From Enterococcus raffinosus (lineage in GTDB: Bacteria > Bacillota > Bacilli > Lactobacillales > Enterococcaceae), in NCBI RefSeq assembly GCF_001886185.1, contig NZ_JXLA01000014.1, positions 1 through 64,000 on the forward strand: DNA of 64,000 nucleotides, given 5' to 3'. The notes beneath the pieces are model-generated. The model had not been told where the DNA came from. It ran no database searches and saw only the letters and a program-made list of their open reading frames with translations. Shown in pieces: positions 16,339 through 26,454 of the stretch. Made by a program: the position numbers and the translations under genes. Numbering within the stretch: position 1 is the first letter of the stretch; each line of letters opens with the position of its first letter.

Positions 16339-16352
16339 TGGGAAATTTCCCA
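16339..16352. promoter_or_regulatory. Perfect 14-bp palindrome upstream of the alpha-glucoside operon
   Basis: TGGGAAATTTCCCA is a perfect palindrome about 70 bp before the operon -35. Possible protein-binding site, for example for the RpiR regulator encoded in the operon; no direct support. Confidence 0.35.
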
Positions 16353-16408
16353 GTCCCAGACACTTGGTGACAAGCTTGGAACCTAATTCCCAGAGTTGTC
16401 TCAGAATA

Positions 16409-16437
16409 TTGTAAACGGTTTATTCGCCCTGTATAGT
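16409..16437 (+). promoter_or_regulatory. Promoter of the alpha-glucoside operon with cre-like site
   Basis: TTGTAA (16409-16414), 17-nt spacer, TATAGT (16432-16437). TGTAAACGGTTTAT (16410-16423) resembles a cre with mismatches at the last two positions and overlaps the -35, which would give CcpA repression when glucose is present. Confidence 0.6.
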
Positions 16438-16487
16438 CTGAGGTGTAAACAGGAAAATCAATAATTGGAAGGAGAGGTATTGTTGTC

Positions 16488-18077
16488 ATGATGGAAAAGA
16501 TTCAGCGCTTTGGAGGAGCAATGTTTACCCCTGTACTATTATTTTCTTTTTCAGGAATAATGGTTGCTCTATGCATTATTTTCAAAAACCCAATGCTTGT
16601 GGGCAGCATCGCCAATGAGGGGACGACTTGGTACTCGATCTGGAGCATCGTTGAAAATGGTGCTTGGACAGTCTTCAATCAGATGGAACTACTATTCGTT
16701 ATCGGGTTATCCATTGGGCTAGCGAAAAAGGCAAATGCTCGAGCAGCGATGGAGGCATTCGTTGTTTATACGACCTGTAATTATTTTATCTCATCGATGT
16801 TGGAGTACTTTGGAAACTTTTTTGGAGTAAATTTTGCCGCAGAACCAGGTGGAGAGAGCGGGCTTAAACTAATTGGAGGAATCAAAACATTAGATACCGG
16901 AATTATCGGTGCGATTTTTATTTCAGCAATTGTTGTTTTTTTACACAATCGATACTTTGATACAAAGCTGCCGGATTTCTTGGGTATCTTTCAAGGATCG
17001 TCGTTTATTGTCATTTTAGGATTTTTCTCAATGCTGCCGATTGCCTTTCTGATTTGTTTGATTTGGCCAAAGGTCCAACAAGGAATCGGTTCTTTGCAAG
17101 GTTTCTTAGCAAGTGCAGGAATCTTTGGGGTTTGGCTCTACACCTTCTTAGAGCGGATATTGATCCCGACAGGGTTGCATCACTTTATCTATACGCCATT
17201 TGTATACGGGCCAGCTGTTGTTGAGGAAGGGATCACTAAATATTGGATGGGGCATCTGCAGGAATTTGCTCAGACAACTAAGCCATTAAAACAATTATTC
17301 CCAGAAGGCGGCTTTGCTTTACATGGAAATTCTAAAATTTTTGCTTCTCCAGGAATTGCGGCGGCCTTCTATTTTACTGCGAAGCCAGAAAACAAAAAGA
17401 AAGTATTAGCTATTTTAATTCCAGCCACCTTGACTGCTGTGTTAGCTGGGATTACGGAGCCTTTAGAATTCACTTTCCTATTTGTATCGCCACCGCTATT
17501 TGCTGTACATGCATTTTTAGCAGCATCGATGGCGGCGACAATGTACGGCTTCGGTGTAGTAGGGGATATGGGCGGCGGCTTCATTGATCTGCTGGCGAAA
17601 GTTTGGATTCCACTGTTTCAAAATCATAAAAGCATGATCTTTACTCAGTTATTTATCGGACTAGCGTTTATTTTGATCTATTTTGTCGTTTTCCGCTTTT
17701 TAATTCTACGGTTCAATCTGGCAACGCCGGGGCGCGAGGAAAATACCCAAGACATTAAATTGTACTCAAAGAAAGATTACAAAGCAAAACAAGGCGGCAA
17801 CGCACCTGTTTTAGAAGGTGCGAATCAATATACTGAACAAGCAGCTGTTTATTTAGATGGTTTTGGCGGAGCGGAGAATATTGAAAAAGTGAATAATTGT
17901 GCTACCCGTCTACGAATTACAGTTAAGGATGAGACGCTTGTACAACCTGATGAAGTGTTTCGATTAGGCGGCGCTCATGGCGTTGTACGAAATGGTAATG
18001 CATTTCAGGTGATTGTCGGTTTAGATGTGCCGCAGGTTCGTGAACAGTTTGAAACATTAATGAACACAGAAAATTAA
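16488..18077 (+). CDS. glvC: PTS alpha-glucoside/maltose EIICB
   Basis: Membrane permease that imports an alpha-glucoside such as maltose and phosphorylates it. Residues 1 to about 420 form the EIIC domain with many membrane segments, the ILIPTGLHHFIYTPF motif and GITEPLEFTFLFVSP. Residues from about 445 form the EIIB domain with the phospho-Cys in NNCATRLRITV. No EIIA domain is attached; the separate EIIA gene at 20765 may supply it. The gene is followed after 19 nt by a GH4 glucosidase, the same partnership as in the B. subtilis glv (mal) operon. Start ATG 16488 with AGGAGAGG upstream; the next ATG is equally possible. Confidence 0.92.
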   Translation: MMEKIQRFGGAMFTPVLLFSFSGIMVALCIIFKNPMLVGSIANEGTTWYSIWSIVENGAWTVFNQMELLFVIGLSIGLAKKANARAAMEAFVVYTTCNYFISSMLEYFGNFFGVNFAAEPGGESGLKLIGGIKTLDTGIIGAIFISAIVVFLHNRYFDTKLPDFLGIFQGSSFIVILGFFSMLPIAFLICLIWPKVQQGIGSLQGFLASAGIFGVWLYTFLERILIPTGLHHFIYTPFVYGPAVVEEGITKYWMGHLQEFAQTTKPLKQLFPEGGFALHGNSKIFASPGIAAAFYFTAKPENKKKVLAILIPATLTAVLAGITEPLEFTFLFVSPPLFAVHAFLAASMAATMYGFGVVGDMGGGFIDLLAKVWIPLFQNHKSMIFTQLFIGLAFILIYFVVFRFLILRFNLATPGREENTQDIKLYSKKDYKAKQGGNAPVLEGANQYTEQAAVYLDGFGGAENIEKVNNCATRLRITVKDETLVQPDEVFRLGGAHGVVRNGNAFQVIVGLDVPQVREQFETLMNTEN

Positions 18078-18093
18078 TAAAGGGAGCGTATGA

Positions 18094-19428
<1,335 letters not shown>

Positions 19429-19492
19429 TTGCGATGAAAAACAATATTTTTTCCTCCTCCATCACGTATAATAGTGTAGGAGGGGGAAAATT

Positions 19493-20272
19493 ATGACATT
19501 AGAGCAGTTGATTCATCAACATTTAGCAGAACTGAGCGAACTGGATAAAGATATCTTACAATTCATGCTGGCGAATCCTGAAAAAGTTAGATCTTCAGGA
19601 ATTATGGAGCTTGCCGATATGGTCCACGCGTCCAAATCATCTGTATTAAGAACAACGAAGAAGCTTGGCTTTTCCGGTTACTCAGAATTAAAGTATTTTC
19701 TACGACATACGGAAATCAGTGAGCAGCAAGAAACGAGCGAGAAGAATATTTTTGAGAAGCAACTCGATGATATCAAAAAGACAATTGAGTATATGCAATC
19801 AGTGAACTTGGAACCAATCAACGAGATGTTTGATCGAAGCCAAACGATTTATTGCTATGCTACGGGTTTTTCTCAAAAAAATATTATCGATGAATTCTAC
19901 AAAATGTTATTAAATGTGGATAAACGAGCGCTGGTTTTGCCAAACAAAACTGAGTTGGATATGGTAATGCCGATGATTACCCAAAATGATTGTGTAGTGA
20001 TTGCTTCATTAAGCGGAGAGACAGATGATGTGAAAGAGAATCTAACAGCTTTTGAAGTTCGGAAGATTCCCGTACTGGCGGTTACAGCAGTCGGAGATAA
20101 CTATTTTGCTAGACATAGCACGCATCATCTAAATTTTTATTGTGACTTTTTCGTTATTGGCAGGAGAAGACTTCAATCACAATCCTTGATTGGACTAAGC
20201 TGTTTAATGGATTACTTGCTTCGATCCTATGGCATTTATACACTTGAGAAAAGTACTGATTCCACAACTTAA
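19493..20272 (+). CDS. glvR: MurR/RpiR-family regulator of the alpha-glucoside operon
   Basis: DNA-binding regulator with an N-terminal RpiR helix-turn-helix (residues about 1-75, ADMVHASKSSVLRTTKKLGFSGYSELK) and a C-terminal SIS sugar-phosphate sensing domain (about 110-240). The 259-aa size is typical. Its location inside the operon, directly after the phospho-glucosidase, mirrors GlvR of B. subtilis, which activates the glv genes; the same role here is inference. GGAGG precedes the ATG. A phosphorylated alpha-glucoside would be the expected effector. Confidence 0.88.
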   Translation: MTLEQLIHQHLAELSELDKDILQFMLANPEKVRSSGIMELADMVHASKSSVLRTTKKLGFSGYSELKYFLRHTEISEQQETSEKNIFEKQLDDIKKTIEYMQSVNLEPINEMFDRSQTIYCYATGFSQKNIIDEFYKMLLNVDKRALVLPNKTELDMVMPMITQNDCVVIASLSGETDDVKENLTAFEVRKIPVLAVTAVGDNYFARHSTHHLNFYCDFFVIGRRRLQSQSLIGLSCLMDYLLRSYGIYTLEKSTDSTT

Positions 20273-20309
20273 ATATATCTAAATTTTGACACGAAAGGGA
20301 GATTTTAAA

Positions 20310-20762
20310 ATGATAGCGCTTAAATCTTTGAGAGTGAAAAGAAATGTGTTGCTTGGCTATTGGGTTCTGATGCCAGTGCTCTTTTACTTCTATTTATTTT
20401 TAGTAAGCTTCAATCAGCAGGTGACCATCCAACAACTTATTCTTCAAATTCCAGGATTAACATTAGGTTTGCTACTGTCATTTTTAATGCTCTTTCAAGC
20501 AGCATGCCTCTATTTTATTAGTTCTCAAAATGAGAAGAACCACTTTGTTGAGAAACGTTTCTTAGCCTTTAGTTTGGTTCAGCAAATGTTAACGGGAAAT
20601 ATTATTGGCGCTGCCTTGTGTTTTTTCTATAATAGAAAAATAGTTGTTGAAAAACAGCCCATCTCACGCAATACAATGTTCATTTTTTATTTTGCGATTG
20701 GATTTATTAGTTTAATTACGGCAATCATCTTATTTATTGCGATGAGGACGAAAGGAGGATAA
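20310..20762 (+). CDS. Small four-helix membrane protein in the alpha-glucoside operon
   Basis: Product of about 150 aa that I do not recognise. Four hydrophobic segments are visible: WVLMPVLFYFYLFLV, LTLGLLLSFLMLFQAACLYFI, a weaker one around GNIIGAALCFFY, and MFIFYFAIGFISLITAIILFIA. No catalytic motif is seen. The start is the ATG at 20310 preceded by AAAGGGAG; an upstream TTG at 20286 lacks a ribosome site. It sits 2 nt before the EIIA gene, so it is co-transcribed with the operon. It might help transport or localise the PTS, but this is a guess. Confidence 0.7.
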   Translation: MIALKSLRVKRNVLLGYWVLMPVLFYFYLFLVSFNQQVTIQQLILQIPGLTLGLLLSFLMLFQAACLYFISSQNEKNHFVEKRFLAFSLVQQMLTGNIIGAALCFFYNRKIVVEKQPISRNTMFIFYFAIGFISLITAIILFIAMRTKGG

Positions 20763-20764
20763 AC

Positions 20765-21229
20765 ATGTTTTCGATGTTTAAAAAAAAGAAGCAAGGAGTT
20801 ATTTTTAGTCCTGTGAAAGGACAATTAATTCCGCTGTCTGAGGTAAGTGATCCTGTTTTTTCTCAAGGGATGATGGGACCAGGATTTGCGGTTGAACCTG
20901 CATCAAATGAGATTTTCTCACCTGTTACAGGGATAGTAACCAGTATCTTTCCAACTAAGCATGCGATTGGGCTTGAAATGAGTGATGGGAAAGAAGTTCT
21001 GCTTCACATTGGTATTGATACGGTTGAGTTGCAGGGTCAAGGATTTGATGTTCTTGTTGGTGAAGCTGCTAAGGTCACACCCGAGACAAAGCTGGCTGTT
21101 GTAGATCGAGAGTATTTGAAGGCACAGGGAAAAGCAAGTACAATTATGTTTTTATTCCCTGGGGATACTGAAAGCTATGTAACAAAATCGAAAGCCGTTG
21201 AAGCAGCAGAAGAAATCAAGTTCACCTAA
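20765..21229 (+). CDS. PTS glucose-type EIIA
   Basis: Soluble phosphocarrier (154 aa) of the glucose/glucoside family that passes phosphate from HPr to an EIIB. The family signature LLHIGIDTVELQGQGF contains the phosphorylated His, and the second active-site His is in KHAIGLEM. The encoded EIICB of the same operon lacks its own EIIA domain, so this protein is the obvious donor, although Glc-type EIIA proteins often serve several permeases. Start ATG with AGGAGG just upstream, translationally close to the membrane protein. Confidence 0.94.
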   Translation: MFSMFKKKKQGVIFSPVKGQLIPLSEVSDPVFSQGMMGPGFAVEPASNEIFSPVTGIVTSIFPTKHAIGLEMSDGKEVLLHIGIDTVELQGQGFDVLVGEAAKVTPETKLAVVDREYLKAQGKASTIMFLFPGDTESYVTKSKAVEAAEEIKFT

Positions 21230-21251
21230 TTAAATAAGCTGACGATCTAAT

Positions 21252-21279
21252 AAGATAGGCTAAATGCTTATCTTTTTTT
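21252..21279 (+). terminator. Terminator of the alpha-glucoside operon
   Basis: AAGATA pairs with TATCTT, followed by T5 or more; rather weak stem. Confidence 0.65.
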
Positions 21280-21388
21280 GTTTATCTAAAAACACGCTTT
21301 AAACGGAAGCAAAAATGAAGAATCTTTTTCTTTTCTCTCAATGCTTAAATCGTTATACTAAGTTGGTAGTAGAAAAGAGGGGATTTGC

Positions 21389-21856
21389 GTGATTACGTTA
21401 GTAGATACAGCAGCAACGGAACGTTTAGGAAAAATGATTGGGACAGCAGCACAGGCCAGTGACAATTTAGTGTTGACCGGTGATTTAGGGGCGGGTAAGA
21501 CGACCTTAACTAAAGGAATCGCTTTAGGTCTAGGAATCGACCAAATGATCAAAAGTCCAACCTATACGATTATTCGAGAATATCAGCAGGGGCGTTTACC
21601 GCTTTATCATATGGATGTCTATCGGATCGAAACAGGGGCCGATGATTTAGGTTTAGATGATTATTTTGAAGGTGACGGCTTATCGGTGATTGAGTGGGGG
21701 CAACAGTTAGGCGAGTATATGCCAGAAGATTATCTGGAATTAATTTTAGCAAAAGACGATCAAGATGAAACGATGCGTCGTGTTGACTTCATCGCGAATG
21801 GAAAACAAGCGGAAGAATTTAAAGCACGAATTTTGAAGGCGTGGGAAGCAGAATGA
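21389..21856 (+). CDS. tsaE: tRNA threonylcarbamoyladenosine biosynthesis ATPase TsaE
   Basis: ATPase that works with TsaB and TsaD to form the t6A modification at position 37 of ANN-decoding tRNAs. The Walker A motif is GDLGAGKTTLTKGIA, followed by KSPTYTIIREY, LYHMDVYRI and VIEWGQQL, all hallmarks of the family (YjeE). 155 aa is the usual length. GTG start with AGGGGA upstream. Its end overlaps the following acetyltransferase by 16 nt, as often seen for tsaE operons in Firmicutes. tsaB and tsaD are not in the window. Confidence 0.95.
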   Translation: MITLVDTAATERLGKMIGTAAQASDNLVLTGDLGAGKTTLTKGIALGLGIDQMIKSPTYTIIREYQQGRLPLYHMDVYRIETGADDLGLDDYFEGDGLSVIEWGQQLGEYMPEDYLELILAKDDQDETMRRVDFIANGKQAEEFKARILKAWEAE

Positions 21857-22374
21857 GTGAAGTTGAGATCACATTGAGAGAAGCAATCCCTGACGATGCG
21901 GCAGATTTATTACAAATTAGCCGCCAAATCGCGAAAGAAACTGATTTTTTGATCATGGATGAAGTTGGCTTAGGATTAAGTGAGGACATGCTGAGTCTGC
22001 AGTTGGCAAATTTATATGAAAGTGAGAATAACTTGCTTTTATTGGCCTTTGCTGATGAGCAAATTGTTGGAATGGCTTCAGTTAAAGCCGCATCGGAGTA
22101 CACTGTTTCCCACATCGGTGAGATCGGGATTAGCGTGCTGAAGGAATTCTGGGGAATCGGTTTGGGAACGGCGCTGCTTGATGAGGTTATCTATTGGAGT
22201 GAGAATGCCTCGTCCCTATACCGTTTAGAACTGACCGTTCAAAAAAGAAATGAACGGGCCATTCGTTTATATCAAAAGTTTGGATTCAAAACAGAAGCAA
22301 CAATGGTGCGGGGAGCCCGTGATGCACAGGGTGACTTTTTAGATGTATTGTTGTTGAGTAAATTGATCAAGTAA
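21841..22374 (+). CDS. GNAT-family N-acetyltransferase after tsaE
   Basis: 177-aa acetyltransferase. GEIGISVLKEFWGIGLGTALLDEVI is the acetyl-CoA binding loop and VQKRNERAIRLYQKFGFKTEA the C-terminal core; this pattern is that of RimL/RimJ-like proteins, also annotated as spermidine or ribosomal-protein acetyltransferases. The ATG at 21853 (MSEVEIT) could be the real start instead of ATG 21841; both are inside the end of tsaE, so translation is coupled. A link to translation is suggested by the neighbour but the substrate is not known. Confidence 0.85.
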   Translation: MGSRMSEVEITLREAIPDDAADLLQISRQIAKETDFLIMDEVGLGLSEDMLSLQLANLYESENNLLLLAFADEQIVGMASVKAASEYTVSHIGEIGISVLKEFWGIGLGTALLDEVIYWSENASSLYRLELTVQKRNERAIRLYQKFGFKTEATMVRGARDAQGDFLDVLLLSKLIK

Positions 22375-22397
22375 AAGCGAAGCGGAGTGCTTCGCTT
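22375..22397. terminator. Bidirectional terminator
   Basis: AAGCGAAGC (22375-22383) pairs with GCTTCGCTT (22389-22397) between convergent genes; four A on the left give a T-run for the minus strand. Confidence 0.65.
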
Positions 22398-22929
22398 ACA
22401 TGGGCAATACTAATTTTTTTAGTGGATCGATCCCAAAATGATCTTCCTGATAAAGCAAAATCTTTGCACAGGCACGGCTGTCCTCTAAGGCATCATGATG
22501 ATGTTTCAAAGGGATGGAAAGCTCCTTACACACTGTGTTTAGCCGGTGGTTTGCCATTTCAGGAAACAGTCTGCGACTGGTTCGAACGGTACAAAGAGAA
22601 AGGTAAGAGGGTTGCTCTAAATGATAGTAGTCGAGACAACCAGCTAAAACCTTTGTATCAAAGCCGGCGTTATGAGCGACGATCAAACGATTCTCTTTAT
22701 AATAGTGTTGGATCTCTTGCCATACCTCAGGGAATTTCGGTGCATCCTCCACATCTTCTGGGTGAATCCCATGGATTTGGATGTTTTTCCAGAAGAATTC
22801 AGTCTCGGGTTTGATCAATGAATAATACTCTCCGACAATTTGGCTATTTTTTACCATCACCAATGCCAAGGAGCAGGCACTGTGAGATTGATAGTTGGCT
22901 GTTTCAAAGTCCATTGCGATAAAATTCAA
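22396..22929 (-). CDS. DnaQ-like 3'-5' exonuclease
   Basis: Single-domain DEDDh exonuclease of about 177 aa, related to the proofreading epsilon subunit and ExoX. Exo I is AMDFETANY (Asp, Glu), Exo II is VAHNAGFDTKVL (Asp), and Exo III is HHDALEDSRACAKIL (His, Asp). No BRCT or polymerase domain is attached, so it is not part of PolC. Start: the GTG at 22938 overlaps its own AGAGGTG site; the in-frame TTG at 22929 (LNFIAMDFE) with spacing of 6 nt is preferred. Probably acts in repair or RNA/DNA turnover; the exact role is unknown. Confidence 0.85.
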   Translation of the reverse strand: MNFIAMDFETANYQSHSACSLALVMVKNSQIVGEYYSLIKPETEFFWKNIQIHGIHPEDVEDAPKFPEVWQEIQHYYKENRLIVAHNAGFDTKVLAGCLDYYHLEQPSYLSLCTVRTSRRLFPEMANHRLNTVCKELSIPLKHHHDALEDSRACAKILLYQEDHFGIDPLKKLVLPM

Positions 22930-23005
22930 CAGATTCACCTCTTCGCCAATGTTTTACCATATTTTTTAGCAGGGCGAAAGTCCTACAGGTAAAGCTTCAA
23001 ACTTT

Positions 23006-23761
23006 TTAAAGATTGATGTCTAATTCTACAGGACAGTGATCGCTGCCGAAAATATCGGTATGAATCTTGGCATCTTGTAAATTTTCTTTCAAGTCGTCAG
23101 AAACAACGAAATAATCGATCCGCCACCCAGCATTATTCTTACGAGCATTGAAGCGATAGCTCCACCAAGAATAAATGCCTTCTTGGTCTGGATAAAAGTG
23201 TCGGAAGGTATCAATATAGCCGTTCTCTAATAAGAGACTAAATTTTTCACGCTCTTGTGGTGTAAAGCCAGCGTTTTTTTGATTGGTTTTCCAATTTTTT
23301 AAGTCAATATTCTCGTGAGCAACATTTAAGTCACCGCAAAAAATGACAGGTTTGATTTGTTTCAGACCATTCAGATAGGCTAAAAAAGCTTCTTCCCAGG
23401 TCATACGATAGTCTAACCGTTTCAACTCGTTTTGTGAGTTCGGTGTATAGCAAGTGATGACGTAATATTCAGGATACTCAAGCGTGATGACGCGACCTTC
23501 TTGGTCATGTTCTTCCACACCCAATCCATAAGTTACGTTCATCGGTTCGTGCTTGGTGAAGATAGCCGTGCCAGAATAGCCTTTTTTCTCTGCATAATTC
23601 CAATATTCGTAATAGCCAGGCAAATCCATTTCGATTTGTCCAGCCTGTAATTTGGTCTCCTGCAGACAGAAAAAGTCGGCATCTAATTCATTAAAAACAT
23701 CCATAAAATTCTTTTTCATCACGGCACGCAAGCCATTGACGTTCCAAGAAATTAATTTCAC
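23006..23761 (-). CDS. exoA: Exodeoxyribonuclease III / AP endonuclease
   Basis: Class II AP endonuclease that nicks DNA at abasic sites and removes 3' blocking groups. The EEP fold is complete: [22 protein letters not shown] (metal Glu), the YxPN loop in [23 protein letters not shown], and the terminal [12 protein letters not shown]. The start is GTG at 23761 with GGAGG 8 nt upstream; a longer frame to 23908 adds 49 residues that are hydrophobic and not part of the family. The product of 251 aa is the usual size. Together with ung in this window it belongs to base excision repair, but the genes are not linked. Confidence 0.95.
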   Translation of the reverse strand: MKLISWNVNGLRAVMKKNFMDVFNELDADFFCLQETKLQAGQIEMDLPGYYEYWNYAEKKGYSGTAIFTKHEPMNVTYGLGVEEHDQEGRVITLEYPEYYVITCYTPNSQNELKRLDYRMTWEEAFLAYLNGLKQIKPVIFCGDLNVAHENIDLKNWKTNQKNAGFTPQEREKFSLLLENGYIDTFRHFYPDQEGIYSWWSYRFNARKNNAGWRIDYFVVSDDLKENLQDAKIHTDIFGSDHCPVELDINL

Positions 23762-23876
23762 GATGCATTCCTCCATCCATATAAAGATGAGTTTATTGTA
23801 ACGAAAAAAAAGGAGAAAGCAAAGGATACAAGTATTGAATAAAACAAAAACTAAATCATAAAAAGGGGTCTTAATC

Positions 23877-24788
23877 ATGAAAATCGGAGTTATCGGTATC
23901 GGAGGCATCGCCCAGAAGGCTTATTTGCCTACCTATGCGAAAATGCGCAAGGAAGCGACCTTTATTTTTGCGACTCGCAGAGAAGAGGTTCGGGAAAAAA
24001 TAGCTCAAAAATACAACTTTGAGCATACAGTCGCAACAATTGATGAATTATTGGCAGAAAAAATTGATGCGTGCTTTATTCATGTGGCAACGAGTGTTCA
24101 TTTTGAAATTGCCAAGCAATGTCTGAACGCAGGGGTTGCGGTTTTCATTGATAAGCCTGTTAGTGAGAAATTACAGGAGGTTCAAGAGCTCCAGCAGCTA
24201 GCGAAAGAAAAAGGACTTTTATTTATGGTGGGCTTCAATCGCCGCTTCGCACCAATGGTGGATCAGCTGAAACAGCTTCCGCAAAAAAAAGTTATTCATT
24301 TGGAAAAGAATGAGCCGAATCATGCGATGAATACACAATATGGCATCTATGATTTGTTTATTCATTTAGTGGATACAGCAGTGTTTTTATTAGATGATGA
24401 GGTCATGAAGGTTCATTCTAAAATTCGGGAAGAAAAGGGCCAAATGACGTATGCGCAACTATTGCTTTCAACACCAACGACAGAATGTATTCTTTCAATG
24501 GATTTGCAAAGCGGGGGAAAAATGGAACGCTACCAAGTAAGTTCTCCTAAAGAAACGATGGTTTTAGAGCAATTGACAGATTTGACGATTAAACGAGGAC
24601 AAACAGAAGAGGTACAACGGTTTGGTGATTGGACAACGACGCTTGAAAAACGCGGGTTTGAACAATTAGTAACTACTTTCATTGCGGCGTTGAATGGCGA
24701 AAATGTAGATTTACGTCAAGAAGACGTACTATTTAGTCATGAGCTTTGTGAGCAAATGCTGAAGCAACACATTCGCCATCAGCTATAA
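23877..24788 (+). CDS. Gfo/Idh/MocA-family oxidoreductase
   Basis: NAD(P)-dependent oxidoreductase of 303 aa. The Rossmann motif is [16 protein letters not shown], and the EKP-like motif conserved in the family appears as IDKPVSEKL at residues about 94-102; GFNRRFAPM follows. The C-terminal alpha/beta domain (about 120-300) would bind the substrate, normally a sugar or cyclitol. The closest plan is the YceM/MviM group of putative virulence-named proteins with unknown substrate. GGGG-rich ribosome site before the ATG. Monocistronic; murB follows from its own promoter. Confidence 0.87.
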   Translation: MKIGVIGIGGIAQKAYLPTYAKMRKEATFIFATRREEVREKIAQKYNFEHTVATIDELLAEKIDACFIHVATSVHFEIAKQCLNAGVAVFIDKPVSEKLQEVQELQQLAKEKGLLFMVGFNRRFAPMVDQLKQLPQKKVIHLEKNEPNHAMNTQYGIYDLFIHLVDTAVFLLDDEVMKVHSKIREEKGQMTYAQLLLSTPTTECILSMDLQSGGKMERYQVSSPKETMVLEQLTDLTIKRGQTEEVQRFGDWTTTLEKRGFEQLVTTFIAALNGENVDLRQEDVLFSHELCEQMLKQHIRHQL

Positions 24789-24812
24789 GGGGTGGTAAGT
24801 TTTTTTCCCGCG

Positions 24813-24821
24813 TGCTAAAAT
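24813..24821 (+). promoter_or_regulatory. Extended -10 promoter of murB
   Basis: TGCTAAAAT fits the extended -10 pattern. Transcription would begin near 24828, so the ATG at 24829 would have no leader; this supports the downstream GTG at 24874 as the murB start. Confidence 0.5.
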
Positions 24822-24873
24822 AGCAAGGATGTTTGAAAAATTTACCCGTGTCGAACGAGAAAGGCTTATCAAA

Positions 24874-25782
24874 GTGAAAACAACAGAATTAACGAACGCA
24901 TTACCAAATTTGAAAATCCTTTTGGATGAACCCTTAATGAATTATACCTTTACAAAAACCGGCGGACCTGTGGACGCTCTAGCATTTCCTAAAGATAACG
25001 AAGAAGTGAAGGCGTTAGTCGACTATTGTCGTGAAAATGCTATTCCATGGATCGTTTTAGGTAATGCCAGCAATCTGATCGTCAAAGATGGCGGAATCCG
25101 TGGTGTGGTAATCATGCTGACAGATATGACGACGATTCGCGTGGAAGAAGACACCATTACTGCACAAGCCGGAGCGAAATTAATTGATACAACGTATGTC
25201 GCCTTGGATCATTCCTTGACAGGTTTTGAATTTGCGTGTGGTATTCCTGGAAGTATTGGTGGGGCAGTATTCATGAATGCTGGAGCGTATGATGGTCAAT
25301 TAGAAGATGTTTTTGAATCTGTCGATGTATTATTAGCAGATGGCACCTTTGAAACCTGGTACAAAGATCAGATGAACTTTTCTTACCGTCACTCTGCGAT
25401 TCAGGATCAGCCAGCGATCGTGTTAAGTGCTAACTTTAAGTTGGCTCCTGGCGATCATGGACAAATCGAGAAACGAATGACGGAGCTGACGGAATTGCGC
25501 GAGTTGAAACAGCCACTTGAATATCCCTCATGTGGCAGTGTCTTTAAACGGCCAGTTGGACATTTTACTGGAAAATTGATCCAAGATGCTGGTTTGCAGG
25601 GATTGGTTTGGGGTGGTGCACAAATCTCTGAGAAGCATGCAGGGTTTATCGTCAATATCAATCATGCAACAGCGACTGATTATATTGAGTTGATTGCACA
25701 TATCCAGCAAACGATCAAAGAAAAATTTGATGTAATGTTGGAAACGGAAGTTCGGATTCTTGGTGAAGATCCAAAAAAATAA
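24874..25782 (+). CDS. murB: UDP-N-acetylenolpyruvoylglucosamine reductase
   Basis: FAD- and NADPH-dependent enzyme that completes UDP-MurNAc for peptidoglycan. Family blocks seen: YTFTKTGGPVDALAFP, LGNASNLIVKDGGIRGVVI (FAD site), GFEFACGIPGSIGGAVFMNAGAYDG, YRHSAIQ, YPSCGSVFKRPVGHFTGKLI with the catalytic Ser in type-II manner, and the final ETEVRILGE. The chosen GTG start (302 aa) has AAAGG 9 nt upstream and gives the usual length. An ATG at 24829 is in frame but is placed at the presumed transcription start. Confidence 0.94.
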   Translation: MKTTELTNALPNLKILLDEPLMNYTFTKTGGPVDALAFPKDNEEVKALVDYCRENAIPWIVLGNASNLIVKDGGIRGVVIMLTDMTTIRVEEDTITAQAGAKLIDTTYVALDHSLTGFEFACGIPGSIGGAVFMNAGAYDGQLEDVFESVDVLLADGTFETWYKDQMNFSYRHSAIQDQPAIVLSANFKLAPGDHGQIEKRMTELTELRELKQPLEYPSCGSVFKRPVGHFTGKLIQDAGLQGLVWGGAQISEKHAGFIVNINHATATDYIELIAHIQQTIKEKFDVMLETEVRILGEDPKK

Positions 25783-25829
25783 AAAATGTTGGATAGAAAT
25801 CGAAAATGATTTCTATCCAACATTTTTTT
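25783..25829. terminator. Bidirectional terminator between murB and panT
   Basis: TGTTGGATAGAAATC (25787-25801) pairs with GATTTCTATCCAACA (25808-25822); A-run left and T7 right serve both convergent genes. Confidence 0.93.
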
Positions 25830-26451
25830 ATTTTTTCATAAGTCGTAAAAGAACCGCGCAAACCGCCGTTGTTGCGATACCAGCGACGATGGCTTCAACC
25901 AATCCACTCCCGAAAATAATCCCTAAAATGACACCATAAACAGCATTAGCGGTTACCTGCAAGACATTGGCATAGCTGTCTTTAAAGAAGAAAAAGATCA
26001 GGTTCATAACTAAAATGGTATTGGTCATCGATCCAGCTAGACCGGCAATGAACAGACTGACTGGCCGTGCCTTTTGTTTCAAAAGGCGATGAAGCCCTTT
26101 GTAGACAAAGTAGGGAACGACACCGATTAAAATACGAGGAATAATAGCCACAATTATCGCGCGCCAATCCCCTTGGTTCGTCAACGGATTTGCGATAAAT
26201 GGAGAAAAGACAAAGGACATCGGTGTGATAATCACAGTCGCTCTAGCCAAACTGATGATTCCAAAAACAGTTCCTAAGCCGGCACCGATGCGTGGACCTA
26301 AAACGATGGATGCAATAATGACTGGAATATGCATCGTTGTCGCATTAATCGGACCAATAGGAATAAAGCCAAGTGGGGTGACCGCTAAAATAATCATGAT
26401 TGCTAAAAACATCGCGGTCAAAGTAAAGCTCTTTACATTTTTCTCTTTCAT
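25828..26451 (-). CDS. panT: Pantothenate ECF-transporter S component
   Basis: Membrane protein of 207 aa with about six helices; the substrate-binding (S) subunit that pairs with the shared ECF ATPase module for vitamin uptake. The N-terminal TAMFLAIMIILAVTPLGFIPIGPI and TTMHIPVIIASIVLGPRIGAGLG are typical of the DUF6580/PanT-type S components. Assignment to pantothenate rests mostly on context: it ends the operon with coaB and coaC, which use pantothenate-derived substrates, as in streptococci. ECF ATPase genes are not in the window. Confidence 0.85.
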   Translation of the reverse strand: MKEKNVKSFTLTAMFLAIMIILAVTPLGFIPIGPINATTMHIPVIIASIVLGPRIGAGLGTVFGIISLARATVIITPMSFVFSPFIANPLTNQGDWRAIIVAIIPRILIGVVPYFVYKGLHRLLKQKARPVSLFIAGLAGSMTNTILVMNLIFFFFKDSYANVLQVTANAVYGVILGIIFGSGLVEAIVAGIATTAVCAVLLRLMKK

Positions 26452-26454
26452 TTG

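Noticed and set aside
22422-22814. 130-codon plus-strand ORF inside the DnaQ-like exonuclease gene
   Set aside because: The opposite strand encodes a complete DEDDh exonuclease; this is a shadow frame.
23762-23908. Hydrophobic N-terminal extension of exonuclease III, which would suggest export
   Set aside because: The family starts at the GTG at 23761 with GGAGG upstream; the extension is upstream noncoding sequence that happens to be open.
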